Below, one piece after another: positions 1 through 5,394 of a DNA stretch of 5,874 bases (within the stretch, counting starts at the first letter, position 1; the number at the start of each line of letters is the position of its first letter). Below the pieces are notes generated by a model. That model made no database searches, was not told where the DNA came from, and saw nothing but the letters and a program-made list of their open reading frames with translations. The position numbers and the translations under genes were made by a program. The DNA is from an uncultured Clostridia bacterium (GTDB lineage: Bacteria > Bacillota > Clostridia > Oscillospirales > Acutalibacteraceae): the NCBI GenBank assembly GCA_937915775.1, contig CALGGQ010000369.1:1-5874 (forward strand), written 5' to 3'.

Positions 1-319
1 TGACGTTTTCCGGCAGCGTTTCTTTGAACTGCGCCAAATCGGGCATCTCGTTAATGCACGGTCCGCAGTAGGTCCCCCAGAAGTTCATCACCGTGATATC
101 GTATGCCGCAAAATCAGCGGGGGAAAAGGTGCCGCCGTCCAGTGTGGCGGCGTGAAAGCTGCCGAGCGTGCCGTTAACCGTGCGGCTGTTTGTTGTTGCC
201 TGCTGTGTGCTCTGTGCGGCTGCAGTGCTGTTTGTTTCATTTTGACTGCCTGCCGTGCATCCGGCAAGGATACCCGCTATAATGAATGCGGATAACAAAA
301 TAATGATAGTTCTTTTCAT
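1..319 (-). CDS. TlpA/ResA-like thioredoxin-fold lipoprotein (partial, C-terminus beyond window)
   Basis: The minus strand reads 106 codons from ATG at 319-317 to the left edge, where the gene continues. The protein starts MKRTIIILLSAF and has a signal-peptidase II lipobox LAGC with the lipidated Cys at residue 21, so it should be anchored on the outer face of the membrane. A Ser/Thr/Gln/Asn-rich linker (about 23-48) leads to a redoxin domain with NFWGTYCGPC at 79-88; C85 and C88 form the redox-active CxxC. TlpA/ResA-family proteins reduce or exchange disulfides in exported proteins, for example during cytochrome maturation; which substrate this one serves cannot be told. A GGAGC ribosome site (330-326) precedes the start. 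It is transcribed away from the lipoprotein at 488 and has its own promoter. Other possible names are alkyl hydroperoxide reductase/thiol-specific antioxidant-type redoxin; the CGPC motif and lipobox favour TlpA-like. Confidence 0.9.
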   Translation of the reverse strand, partial: MKRTIIILLSAFIIAGILAGCTAGSQNETNSTAAAQSTQQATTNSRTVNGTLGSFHAATLDGGTFSPADFAAYDITVMNFWGTYCGPCINEMPDLAQFKETLPENV

Positions 320-346
320 AATTATGCTCCGTTTCTTTCGTGCTGT

Positions 347-366
347 TTTCATTATAACAAATGAAA
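347..366. promoter_or_regulatory. Inverted repeat over the minus-strand -10 box (candidate operator)
   Basis: TTTCATT (347-353) and AATGAAA (360-366) are perfect reverse complements separated by 6 bases, and the -10 box at 351-356 sits inside. A repressor bound here would block the promoter. The region is AT-rich, so a chance repeat is possible, and no regulator is visible in the window. Confidence 0.35.
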
Positions 367-379
367 GAACAGATAGCAA
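351..379 (-). promoter_or_regulatory. Sigma-A promoter of the TlpA-like gene
   Basis: On the minus strand, a -35 box TTGCTA (379-374) is followed after exactly 17 bases by a perfect -10 box TATAAT (356-351). Transcription would start near 344 and give a short leader of about 25 bases before the ATG at 319. The -10 lies within a perfect dyad (347-366). Confidence 0.7.
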
Positions 380-410
380 TATGGAAGAAATGGCTGTTAT
401 ATGATTCGAA

Positions 411-439
411 TTGACATTATGGTTCGTTTCTATTACAAT
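411..439 (+). promoter_or_regulatory. Sigma-A promoter of the lipoprotein gene at 488
   Basis: A consensus -35 box TTGACA (411-416) is followed after 17 bases by TACAAT (434-439), one base off TATAAT. The expected transcription start is near 446, giving a leader of about 40 bases before the ATG at 488. It fires away from the minus-strand promoter, the two -35 boxes being about 30 bases apart. Confidence 0.8.
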
Positions 440-445
440 AGAAAC
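426..445. promoter_or_regulatory. Perfect 9+9 inverted repeat over the plus-strand -10 box (candidate operator)
   Basis: GTTTCTATT (426-434) and AATAGAAAC (437-445) are exact reverse complements with only two bases between them. The dyad covers the whole -10 box and reaches the expected transcription start, the classic position for a repressor operator. A perfect 18-base dyad placed this way is unlikely to be chance. The regulator family cannot be named from the motif. Confidence 0.55.
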
Positions 446-475
446 AGGAAAACGGTATATTAAATGATAGTTTTC

Positions 476-483
476 AGAGGTGA
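476..483 (+). promoter_or_regulatory. Ribosome binding site that fixes the start at 488
   Basis: AGAGGTGA pairs well with the 3' end of 16S rRNA and ends four bases before ATG 488-490. The in-frame ATG at 464 has no such site and would put a charged stretch (RGDE) in front of the signal peptide. Confidence 0.75.
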
Positions 484-487
484 TGAG

Positions 488-1123
488 ATGAAAAAAGCGG
501 TTAGCATACTATCGGTAATCGTATTATTGGGAGGGATGATGATGCTTAGCTTATCCGGCTGCTTTGCAGCAAAGTATCACGTTGATTACGGCGGACAGAA
601 GGATTCCTTTGTCGGCGCAAAGGATTCATACCGCGCCGGTGCTACGGTGAAGCTCTGCTATCCGGAGAAATATATCGGAACGGATACGGATTATTCCTTC
701 GTGCTGGACGGCGAGAATGTGAATGCCGATTATCAGCAGGGAAAGGGCTTTATCATCAGGTTTACCATGCCCGACCACGATGTTACCTTCGGCGTCCGTT
801 CCGTCAACAGTATGGTTTATGTGCCTGACAGTTCGGCTACCTTAACCTTTTCCTCGTTTGACGGCGGCGGGTATTCCTACAATGCCGTGATAGAGGATGA
901 GAACATTGCCGATTATACGGTAAGGCGCGATTACGGCAACCAAAACCACGAGGAAATGGAAGGTGCGTCATATGATGTCATCTTCTCCTTTATCGGCTTA
1001 TCGCCGGGCAAAACAACGCTGAAAATTGAAGCGCGCTCGCCGATTATCGAGCCGGAGGACTATACCTACGAACTGGTTGTGGATGATGACCTGAACGTTA
1101 CTGTTACCGAAATTACGGAATAA
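488..1123 (+). CDS. Two-module lipoprotein of unknown function
   Basis: This encodes 211 residues. A signal peptide (MKKAVSILSV then a hydrophobic stretch) ends in the lipobox LSGC, with the lipid-modified Cys at residue 25, so the protein should be tethered outside the membrane. Residues about 30-104 look like one small beta-rich module with YSFVLDGE (69-76) and FTMPDHDVTF (92-101), a pattern also seen in InlB/Flg-type bacterial repeat domains. Residues about 110-211 form a second beta-rich module with SSFDGGG (122-128), RRDYG (146-150) and GLSPGKTTLKIEARSP (170-185); the latter resembles the loop region of chagasin/I42-like or Ig-like folds. I recall similar proteins from Clostridia but cannot assign a function; both fold suggestions are inference. 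It has its own promoter and terminator, so it is a single-gene unit. Confidence 0.85.
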   Translation: MKKAVSILSVIVLLGGMMMLSLSGCFAAKYHVDYGGQKDSFVGAKDSYRAGATVKLCYPEKYIGTDTDYSFVLDGENVNADYQQGKGFIIRFTMPDHDVTFGVRSVNSMVYVPDSSATLTFSSFDGGGYSYNAVIEDENIADYTVRRDYGNQNHEEMEGASYDVIFSFIGLSPGKTTLKIEARSPIIEPEDYTYELVVDDDLNVTVTEITE

Positions 1124-1126
1124 GAA

Positions 1127-1159
1127 GCAAATGCGCTCGGTTCTGCCGAGCGCATTTGC
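1127..1159 (+). terminator. Rho-independent terminator of the lipoprotein gene
   Basis: A perfect 14-base-pair stem (1127-1140 with 1146-1159) around the loop TTCTG starts three bases after the stop codon. It has a GC-rich core (GCGCTCGG / CCGAGCGC) and is followed by a T-rich but interrupted tract (ATTTGTCTGTT). No gene enters from the right, so one-way termination is the simplest reading. Confidence 0.85.
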
Positions 1160-1284
1160 ATTTGTCTGTTAAGAAAAAAAGCACAATTTCGCGAATGTTG
1201 TCTATTATCTTACAAAATCAGCGCTATTTTGATGAATTCCATACAATTTTTATAAAATAAAGATAAATATTAATATTTCTGTTG
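1160..1284. other. AT-rich intergenic stretch upstream of the sugar operon promoter
   Basis: I see no gene here. From about 1240 to 1280 the sequence is almost only A and T, directly upstream of the -35 box, where an UP element for the RNA polymerase alpha subunit would lie. The left half contains the first copy of the CAGCGCTAT repeat (1219-1227). Confidence 0.5.
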
Positions 1285-1310
1285 TTGACTTTTACCAATA
1301 ACAGCGCTAT
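1219..1310. repeat. Two copies of CAGCGCTAT, 83 bases apart, flanking/overlapping the promoter
   Basis: The nine-base word CAGCGCTAT occurs at 1219-1227 and again at 1302-1310. The core AGCGCT is itself palindromic with a central CG, as in many LacI-family operators. The downstream copy lies between the -35 and -10 boxes and overlaps the -10; the upstream copy is 83 bases away, close to eight DNA turns, which would suit looping by a tetrameric or paired repressor. The link to a LacI-type regulator is inference; no regulator gene is in the window. Confidence 0.4.
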
Positions 1311-1313
1311 AAT
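1285..1313 (+). promoter_or_regulatory. Strong sigma-A promoter of the sugar ABC operon
   Basis: TTGACT (1285-1290), 17 bases, then a perfect TATAAT (1308-1313). Together with the AT-rich stretch upstream this predicts high expression, which fits a solute-binding protein. Transcription would start near 1320, leaving a leader of about 137 bases before the ATG at 1457. Confidence 0.85.
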
Positions 1314-1335
1314 CAGTGTGGTTGATGTAATCAGT

Positions 1336-1344
1336 AAGGAGGAG
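1336..1344 (+). promoter_or_regulatory. Consensus Shine-Dalgarno without a normal start codon
   Basis: AAGGAGGAG is among the best ribosome binding sites in the window but lies about 113 bases before the binding-protein start. No ATG, GTG or TTG lies 5-12 bases downstream; the candidates are ATA (1347-1349) and CTG (1352-1354). It could serve a leader peptide, act as ribosome stand-by or mRNA-protection site, or be a relic. Confidence 0.5.
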
Positions 1345-1346
1345 AA

Positions 1347-1460
1347 ATAAGCTGGTTTTCCTGCGTGATTGCTCAAACCACCAAAGGCAGTCTATTATTT
1401 GACTGTAAACGAATCGTTCGTTATGAACAAATTTTTATGAAAGGGAGTTTTCGAAAATGA
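1347..1460 (+). CDS. Candidate leader peptide ORF (uncertain, non-standard or lost start)
   Basis: The frame that begins right behind the Shine-Dalgarno at 1336-1344 stays open to the TGA at 1458-1460, which overlaps the binding-protein ATG as ATGA. Read from ATA at 1347 it gives 37 codons (then SWFSCVIAQTTKGSLL and so on); from the only internal GTG (1365) it gives 31 codons, but that start is 20 bases from the Shine-Dalgarno. The overlap would couple translation of the two frames. Against it: no proper start codon, no recognisable peptide, and the binding-protein gene has its own ribosome site (AAGGGAG, 1441-1447). Treat as a hypothesis. Confidence 0.2.
   Translation: MSWFSCVIAQTTKGSLLFDCKRIVRYEQIFMKGSFRK
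1353..1405 (+). other. Small hairpins in the operon leader
   Basis: TGGTTT (1353-1358) can pair with AAACCA (1375-1380) around a 16-base loop, and CAGTC (1388-1392) with GACTG (1401-1405) around 8 bases. Neither is followed by a T run, so they are not terminators. I recognise no riboswitch or T-box signature. Each pairing alone is weak. Confidence 0.3.
1404..1422. promoter_or_regulatory. cre/LacI-like operator in the operon leader
   Basis: Positions 1404-1417 (TGTAAACGAATCGT) match the catabolite-repression cre pattern TGNAANCGNWNNCW at all but one fixed position. An overlapping perfect dyad AACGAA (1408-1413) / TTCGTT (1417-1422) also fits a LacI-family operator. It would lie about 85-100 bases past the transcription start, where CcpA-type proteins can block elongation. 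Catabolite control makes sense for a sugar operon, but the match is imperfect and the regulator is inferred. Confidence 0.35.
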
Positions 1461-2779
1461 AAGCTAAAAAAATTCTTGCACTTTTGCTGGCAGTAATTCT
1501 CTGCGGCGGTATCTTTGCAGCCTGCTCCAATAACGGCGGCGGTGAAGAGAACGACACCAAACCTGCTGACAGCGGAAAGACCGGTTCTGTTTATTTCCTG
1601 AACTTCAAGCCCGAGGCTGACGAAGCCTGGCAGACGATTGCGAAGGATTACACAGCAGCAACGGGCGTTCCCGTTAAAATCGTTACCGCAGCAAGCGGCC
1701 AGTACGATGCAACCTTAACCTCCGAAATGGATAAGGACGCTGCTCCGACCATGTTCCAGGTAGGTAATCAGGGCGCCGTTTCCACTTGGGGCGAATTCTG
1801 CTATGACCTCAAGGGCTCTGCTTTTGAGGGTGAGCTGACCACAGACGCTTACAACCTCTATGATGCAGACGGCAAGCTTTGCTCCATCGGTTACTGCTAT
1901 GAGTGCTACGGCATCATCGTTAACAAGGCGCTGCTTGAGAAGGCAGGGCACACCCTTGATGAAATCAAGGACTTCGCTTCTCTGAAGGCAGTTGCTGACG
2001 ACATTCACGCAAGAGCTGCCGAGCTCGGCTTCGATGCGTTCACTTCATCGGGTCTTGAGGGCTCCTCCAGCTGGAGATTCTCCGGTCACCTTGCCAATAT
2101 GCCGCTGTACTATCAGTTCCGTGATGACAAAGTTACCGCACAGCCGGCAACTATTACCGACAAGTATCTTGACAACTTCAAGAACATCTGGGATCTGTAT
2201 GTAACCGATTCCGCTACCACCGGTGCTGCCGTTGCTTCCGCAACCGGCGATCAGGCTGAGGCTGAATTCTATGACGGCAAGGCTGCGTTCTATCAGAACG
2301 GCTCTTGGGAATATGCTGCTCTTACCGAGCACGGCATGGCTGCCGATGACCTTGCCATGATTCCGATTTACTGCGGTGTTGACGGCGAAGAGAACGCAGG
2401 TCTGTGCTGCGGTACAGAAAACTGCTGGGCAGTAAACGCTAAGGCTTCCGAGGAAGATATCCAGGCAACGCTTGACTTTATGTACTGGATGGTAACCTCC
2501 GATGAGGGTACTAAGATGATGGCAGAGCAGTTCGGTCCGTGTCCGTTCAAGAACGCTGCTACTCCTGAAAACGTATTCTTTGCAGATGCTAACAAATATA
2601 CTGCCGACGGCAAGTATGTTGTTACCTGGGCATTCAATTACACTCCGGCTGTTGATGACTGGCGTGCAGGCGTTGTTGACGCTCTGACTCAGTACACCGC
2701 AGGTACCGGCGAATGGTCCGCAGTCGTTTCCGCATTTGTTGACGGCTGGGCTACCCAGTATGCTAAGGAAAACGCATAA
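1457..2779 (+). CDS. Sugar ABC transporter substrate-binding lipoprotein (family 1, MalE-like)
   Basis: This encodes 440 residues, the usual length for family 1 extracellular solute-binding proteins, which capture a sugar outside the membrane and hand it to the permeases. MKAKKILALLLAVILCGG leads to the lipobox FAAC, lipid anchor at Cys23, followed by a flexible Asn/Gly/Glu linker (24-42). The family fold is visible from about 44 on: the N-lobe start VYFLNFKPEADEAW (45-58), the hinge-region block YGIIVNKALLEKAG (151-164), the sugar-binding-protein motif GKAAFYQNGSWE (274-285), and a helical C-terminus. The mature part has nine cysteines besides the anchor (115, 142, 147, 150, 306, 317, 318, 323, 362), unusual for an exported protein. 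The start is supported by AAGGGAG (1441-1447). It is the first gene of the operon; the two permeases and malQ downstream suggest maltose or maltodextrin, but specificity cannot be read from the sequence. Confidence 0.95.
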   Translation: MKAKKILALLLAVILCGGIFAACSNNGGGEENDTKPADSGKTGSVYFLNFKPEADEAWQTIAKDYTAATGVPVKIVTAASGQYDATLTSEMDKDAAPTMFQVGNQGAVSTWGEFCYDLKGSAFEGELTTDAYNLYDADGKLCSIGYCYECYGIIVNKALLEKAGHTLDEIKDFASLKAVADDIHARAAELGFDAFTSSGLEGSSSWRFSGHLANMPLYYQFRDDKVTAQPATITDKYLDNFKNIWDLYVTDSATTGAAVASATGDQAEAEFYDGKAAFYQNGSWEYAALTEHGMAADDLAMIPIYCGVDGEENAGLCCGTENCWAVNAKASEEDIQATLDFMYWMVTSDEGTKMMAEQFGPCPFKNAATPENVFFADANKYTADGKYVVTWAFNYTPAVDDWRAGVVDALTQYTAGTGEWSAVVSAFVDGWATQYAKENA

Positions 2780-2819
2780 GTTTATCTCAAGCAAATATTT
2801 TTGCCTAACTTGGTAAAAG

Positions 2820-2843
2820 CGGGGCGGGCATCAGCCCGTCCCG
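2820..2843 (+). terminator. Intercistronic hairpin between binding protein and permeases
   Basis: A 10-base-pair stem (2820-2829 with 2834-2843, one G-U pair) around the loop ATCA is followed by the T-rich TTCTTCATTTCTTT. It begins 40 bases after the binding-protein stop. I see no new promoter before the permease at 2893, so it probably acts as a partial terminator and 3' stabiliser, letting the binding protein be made in excess over the membrane proteins, a known arrangement in such operons. Confidence 0.75.
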
Positions 2844-2892
2844 TTCTTCATTTCTTTATGTAAACAAAAAATCTAAAGAGGAGGTCCGGTGT

Positions 2893-3813
2893 ATGAAAAA
2901 AAGGAAAGCACGCGCCTATGAAGCCGGTGCGCTGAATTCCCGTCTCGTCAGACGGCCGATTCAGCGTTACGTTTGGCTCTTCCTTCTTCCCACCTTTGCT
3001 GCCTTCTGTATCGGCTTTGTCTATCCTTTCTTTAAGGGTATGTATCTTTCCTTCTGTAAATTCAGAATTACCAAGGAAGCCGTTTTTGTTGGCTTGCAAA
3101 ACTACAAAACCGCGCTGGAGGATCAATCCTTCGGCCACGCCTTCTGGTATACCGCGCTGTTTGCGGTAACCTCGCTGGTGTTTATCAATGTGCTGGCGTT
3201 TATCGTCGCCTATGTTTTAACCCAAAATATCAAGGGCTCCAATTTGTTCCGCACGGTGTTCTTTATGCCGAACTTAATCGGCGGTATCGTGCTCGGCTAC
3301 ATTTGGTCGATGATATTTGACGGTATCTTAATTCGCTATAATACAGCCGTGGTACTCAATTCCAAATACGGCTTCTGGGGACTCATTATTCTGCTGTGCT
3401 GGCAGCAGGTTGGCTATATGATGATTATCTATATCGCCGGTCTGCAGGCAATCCCCGAGGATATGATGGAGGCTGCCAAAATCGACGGCGCCAGCAAGTG
3501 GCAGACGCTGTGGAAGGTTACCATTCCGAATATGATGCCCTCGTTCACCATCTGCACCTTCCTGTCGCTGACCAACGGCTTCAAGCTTTATGACCAGAAC
3601 CTGGCTTTGACAGGCGGCAGACCGTATACGCAAAACGGCGGTGAAATTATCAAGGAAACAGAAATGCTCGCGCTGAACATTGTCAATTCCTTCTATTCCA
3701 ACGCGACGAACAGAGGTCCCGGTCAGGCAAAGGCAGTGATTTTCTTCGTGCTCGTTGCCGCTATCAGCCTGATTCAGCTGACCGCAACCCGTAAAAAGGA
3801 GGTGCAGCAGTAA
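2893..3813 (+). CDS. Sugar ABC transporter permease, MalF/UgpA-like
   Basis: This encodes 306 residues, normal for the short Firmicutes version of this permease (lacking the extra periplasmic domain of E. coli MalF). It forms one half of the membrane channel. A basic cytoplasmic N-terminus (1-26) precedes about six membrane segments (roughly 27-50, 85-110, 119-142, 162-184, 213-230, 281-299). The EAA loop that docks on the ATPase is intact: EAAKIDGASKWQTLWKVTIP at 193-212, including the invariant Gly199. GAGGAGG (2878-2884) lies eight bases before the ATG. The stop codon shares one base with the start of the partner permease (TAATG), indicating coupled translation and a 1:1 heterodimer. The ATPase is not in the window; a shared MsmK-type ATPase elsewhere is usual in Firmicutes. 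Confidence 0.95.
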   Translation: MKKRKARAYEAGALNSRLVRRPIQRYVWLFLLPTFAAFCIGFVYPFFKGMYLSFCKFRITKEAVFVGLQNYKTALEDQSFGHAFWYTALFAVTSLVFINVLAFIVAYVLTQNIKGSNLFRTVFFMPNLIGGIVLGYIWSMIFDGILIRYNTAVVLNSKYGFWGLIILLCWQQVGYMMIIYIAGLQAIPEDMMEAAKIDGASKWQTLWKVTIPNMMPSFTICTFLSLTNGFKLYDQNLALTGGRPYTQNGGEIIKETEMLALNIVNSFYSNATNRGPGQAKAVIFFVLVAAISLIQLTATRKKEVQQ

Positions 3814-4676
3814 TGGCTAAACCAAAAGGCACGCTTTCCGGCGAGAAGAGAAGCAAACTGGCGCTGACGGTATCCTTTGCCATCATCTCTGTTGTCTATC
3901 TTCTTCCGATATTAATTGTTCTGATGAACTCCTTTAAGTCAAACGGCGCGATTAACACGGCGACGTTTGCCCTGCCGACGGGCGATTCCTTTATGGGACT
4001 GAAGAACTATATCAAGGGTATGACCTTTGGTAACTATCCGTTCTTAAAATCCGTGGGCTACAGCTTCTTTATCACGATTGTATCCTCTGCGCTGATTCTG
4101 CTGTGCTGCTCGATGGCAGCGTGGTACATTGCGCGTGTAGGCAGTCTGATTTGCAAAATCGTCTATTACCTGTGCGTGTTCTCCATGGTGGTACCGTTCC
4201 AGATGGTGATGTTCACGCTTTCCAAAACAGCCGATAAGCTGTATCTTGATACCCCGTGGACGATACCGGTGGTGTACCTCGGCTTCGGCGCCGGTCTTGC
4301 CATCTTTATGTTTGCAGGCTTCGTCAAATCCATTCCGCTTGAAATTGAAGAGGCGGCTGCGATTGACGGCTGCGGACCGGTGCGTACCTACTTTAAGGTC
4401 GTGCTGCCGATGCTCAAACCCACGCTGATTTCCGTCGGTGTGCTGGAGATTATGTGGGTATGGAACGACTATCTGCTTCCGTATCTGGTGCTCGATATCA
4501 ATGAGTACAGAACCATTCCGATTCATATTCAGTATCTGCAGGGCTCCTACGGTACGGTTGACCTCGGTGCCACGATGGCGCTGATTCTGATGAGCATTGT
4601 GCCCGTGATTATCTTCTACCTGATTTGCCAGAAGTATATTATCAAGGGCGTAGCAGCAGGTGCTGTTAAGGGATAA
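3813..4676 (+). CDS. Sugar ABC transporter permease, MalG/UgpE-like
   Basis: This encodes 287 residues, typical for the MalG side of the transporter. It has a short polar N-terminus and about six hydrophobic segments (roughly 16-38, 80-105, 112-135, 151-172, 201-222, 250-271). The EAA motif EAAAIDGCGPVRTYFKVVLP at 180-199 is complete and would contact the same ATPase as the partner permease. Further family hallmarks are the VYLLPILIVLMNSFK stretch near the N-terminus and WNDYLLP at 217-223. A near-perfect ribosome site AAGGAGGTG (3796-3804) lies inside the end of the upstream gene, eight bases before the ATG. The start overlaps the previous stop by one base; malQ follows after four bases. Confidence 0.95.
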   Translation: MAKPKGTLSGEKRSKLALTVSFAIISVVYLLPILIVLMNSFKSNGAINTATFALPTGDSFMGLKNYIKGMTFGNYPFLKSVGYSFFITIVSSALILLCCSMAAWYIARVGSLICKIVYYLCVFSMVVPFQMVMFTLSKTADKLYLDTPWTIPVVYLGFGAGLAIFMFAGFVKSIPLEIEEAAAIDGCGPVRTYFKVVLPMLKPTLISVGVLEIMWVWNDYLLPYLVLDINEYRTIPIHIQYLQGSYGTVDLGATMALILMSIVPVIIFYLICQKYIIKGVAAGAVKG

Positions 4677-4680
4677 GACG

Positions 4681-5391
4681 ATGAAACGAAGCAGTGCAAT
4701 TTTAATGCCGATTTTTTCCCTGCCGTCAAAGTACGGTATCGGAACACTCGGCAAAGAGGCGTATCGGTTTATTGATTTTCTCTCCGATGCAAAGCAGTCC
4801 TACTGGCAGATTTTACCCGTCGGACCGACGAGCTACGGCGATTCCCCCTACCAGAGCTTTTCTACCTTCGCCGGCAATCCGTATTTCATCGACCTTGATT
4901 TATTGATAAAGGACGGGCTGCTCAAGCGCCGCGAGGTGGAAAGCATCAACTGGGGCAGTAGGGAGGATAAAATCGATTATTCTCTCATCTATGAAAATCG
5001 TTTTGCAGTGCTGTATCAGGCATATCGGCGCGGCTTTGAACGGGATAGAGAAGCACTTACCGCTTTTAAAAGGAGCAACCGCTGGCTTGCCGATTATGCG
5101 CTGTTTATGGCGCTGAAACGGTATTTCGGTATGAAAAGCTGGATAGAGTGGGAGGATGAGGAGATCCGCCTGAGAAAGCCGCAGGCTGTAAAAAAGTATC
5201 AGCGGCTGCTGAAGGATGATATTAACTTTTTCACCTATCTGCAATTCCTGTTTTTTACCCAATGGAACCGGCTGAAAGCCTATGCCGCCGAAAAGCATAT
5301 CGGCATCATCGGCGATGTGCCGATTTATGTGGCGATGGACAGTGCCGATGTCTGGGCGAATCCGAAAAACTTTCAGCTCGATGAAAAAAAT
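4681..5391 (+). pseudogene. malQ: 4-alpha-glucanotransferase (amylomaltase, GH77), 3' half missing
   Basis: Amylomaltase transfers glucan chains between maltodextrins in the cytoplasm, so it processes what the upstream transporter would import. Residues 1-237 are clearly GH77: LPSKYGIGTLG (14-24), ILPVGPTSYGDSPYQSFS (44-61), FAGNPYFIDLDLL (63-75) and GDVPIYVAMDSADVWANPK (211-229). Family members have about 490 or more residues; the part with the catalytic Asp nucleophile (RIDHF region) and the acid/base Glu is absent, so the product should be inactive. After codon 237 the frame continues to a TAA at 5593-5595, adding 67 His/Arg/Gln-rich residues that are merely the antisense of a symporter gene. 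I chose ATG 4681, where family similarity begins, with AAGGGA (4668-4673) seven bases upstream; the in-frame GTG at 4660 lies inside the permease. Whether the break is real or an assembly fault is open. Confidence 0.85.
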
Positions 5392-5394
5392 CGC
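5380..5394. other. Breakpoint joining malQ and a symporter gene in convergent orientation
   Basis: The left side is sense malQ (ending around FQLDEKN) and the right side is antisense symporter (ending around KLLPLAIFF). The switch falls within GATGAAAAAAATCGC, which holds a run of seven A's (5384-5390). The A run codes acceptably in both genes, so the exact joint cannot be placed more finely. I see no insertion sequence, long repeat or att-like site at the joint. Confidence 0.75.

Noticed and set aside
464..487. An earlier in-frame start for the two-module lipoprotein
   Set aside because: No ribosome site precedes 464, only about 20 bases follow the predicted transcription start, and it would spoil the signal peptide; ATG 488 has AGAGGTGA in front.
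2045..2794. A 249-residue minus-strand ORF
   Set aside because: It lies opposite the binding-protein gene, whose motifs, start and ribosome site are clear, and has no promoter or family resemblance.
2791..2804. Inverted repeat GCAAA/TTTGC after the binding-protein gene
   Set aside because: Only five AT-rich pairs with a four-base loop and no T tract; the hairpin at 2820-2843 is far stronger.
4660..4680. GTG at 4660 as the malQ start
   Set aside because: It lies inside the permease gene, and family similarity begins at ATG 4681, which has AAGGGA in front.
4044..4754. A 236-residue minus-strand ORF
   Set aside because: It lies opposite the MalG-like permease and malQ start; its His/Arg/Asn-rich content is the usual shadow of a membrane protein.
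4900..5382. A C-terminal domain of the symporter on the minus strand
   Set aside because: This is the antisense of well-conserved malQ motifs; nothing in it resembles the transport core.
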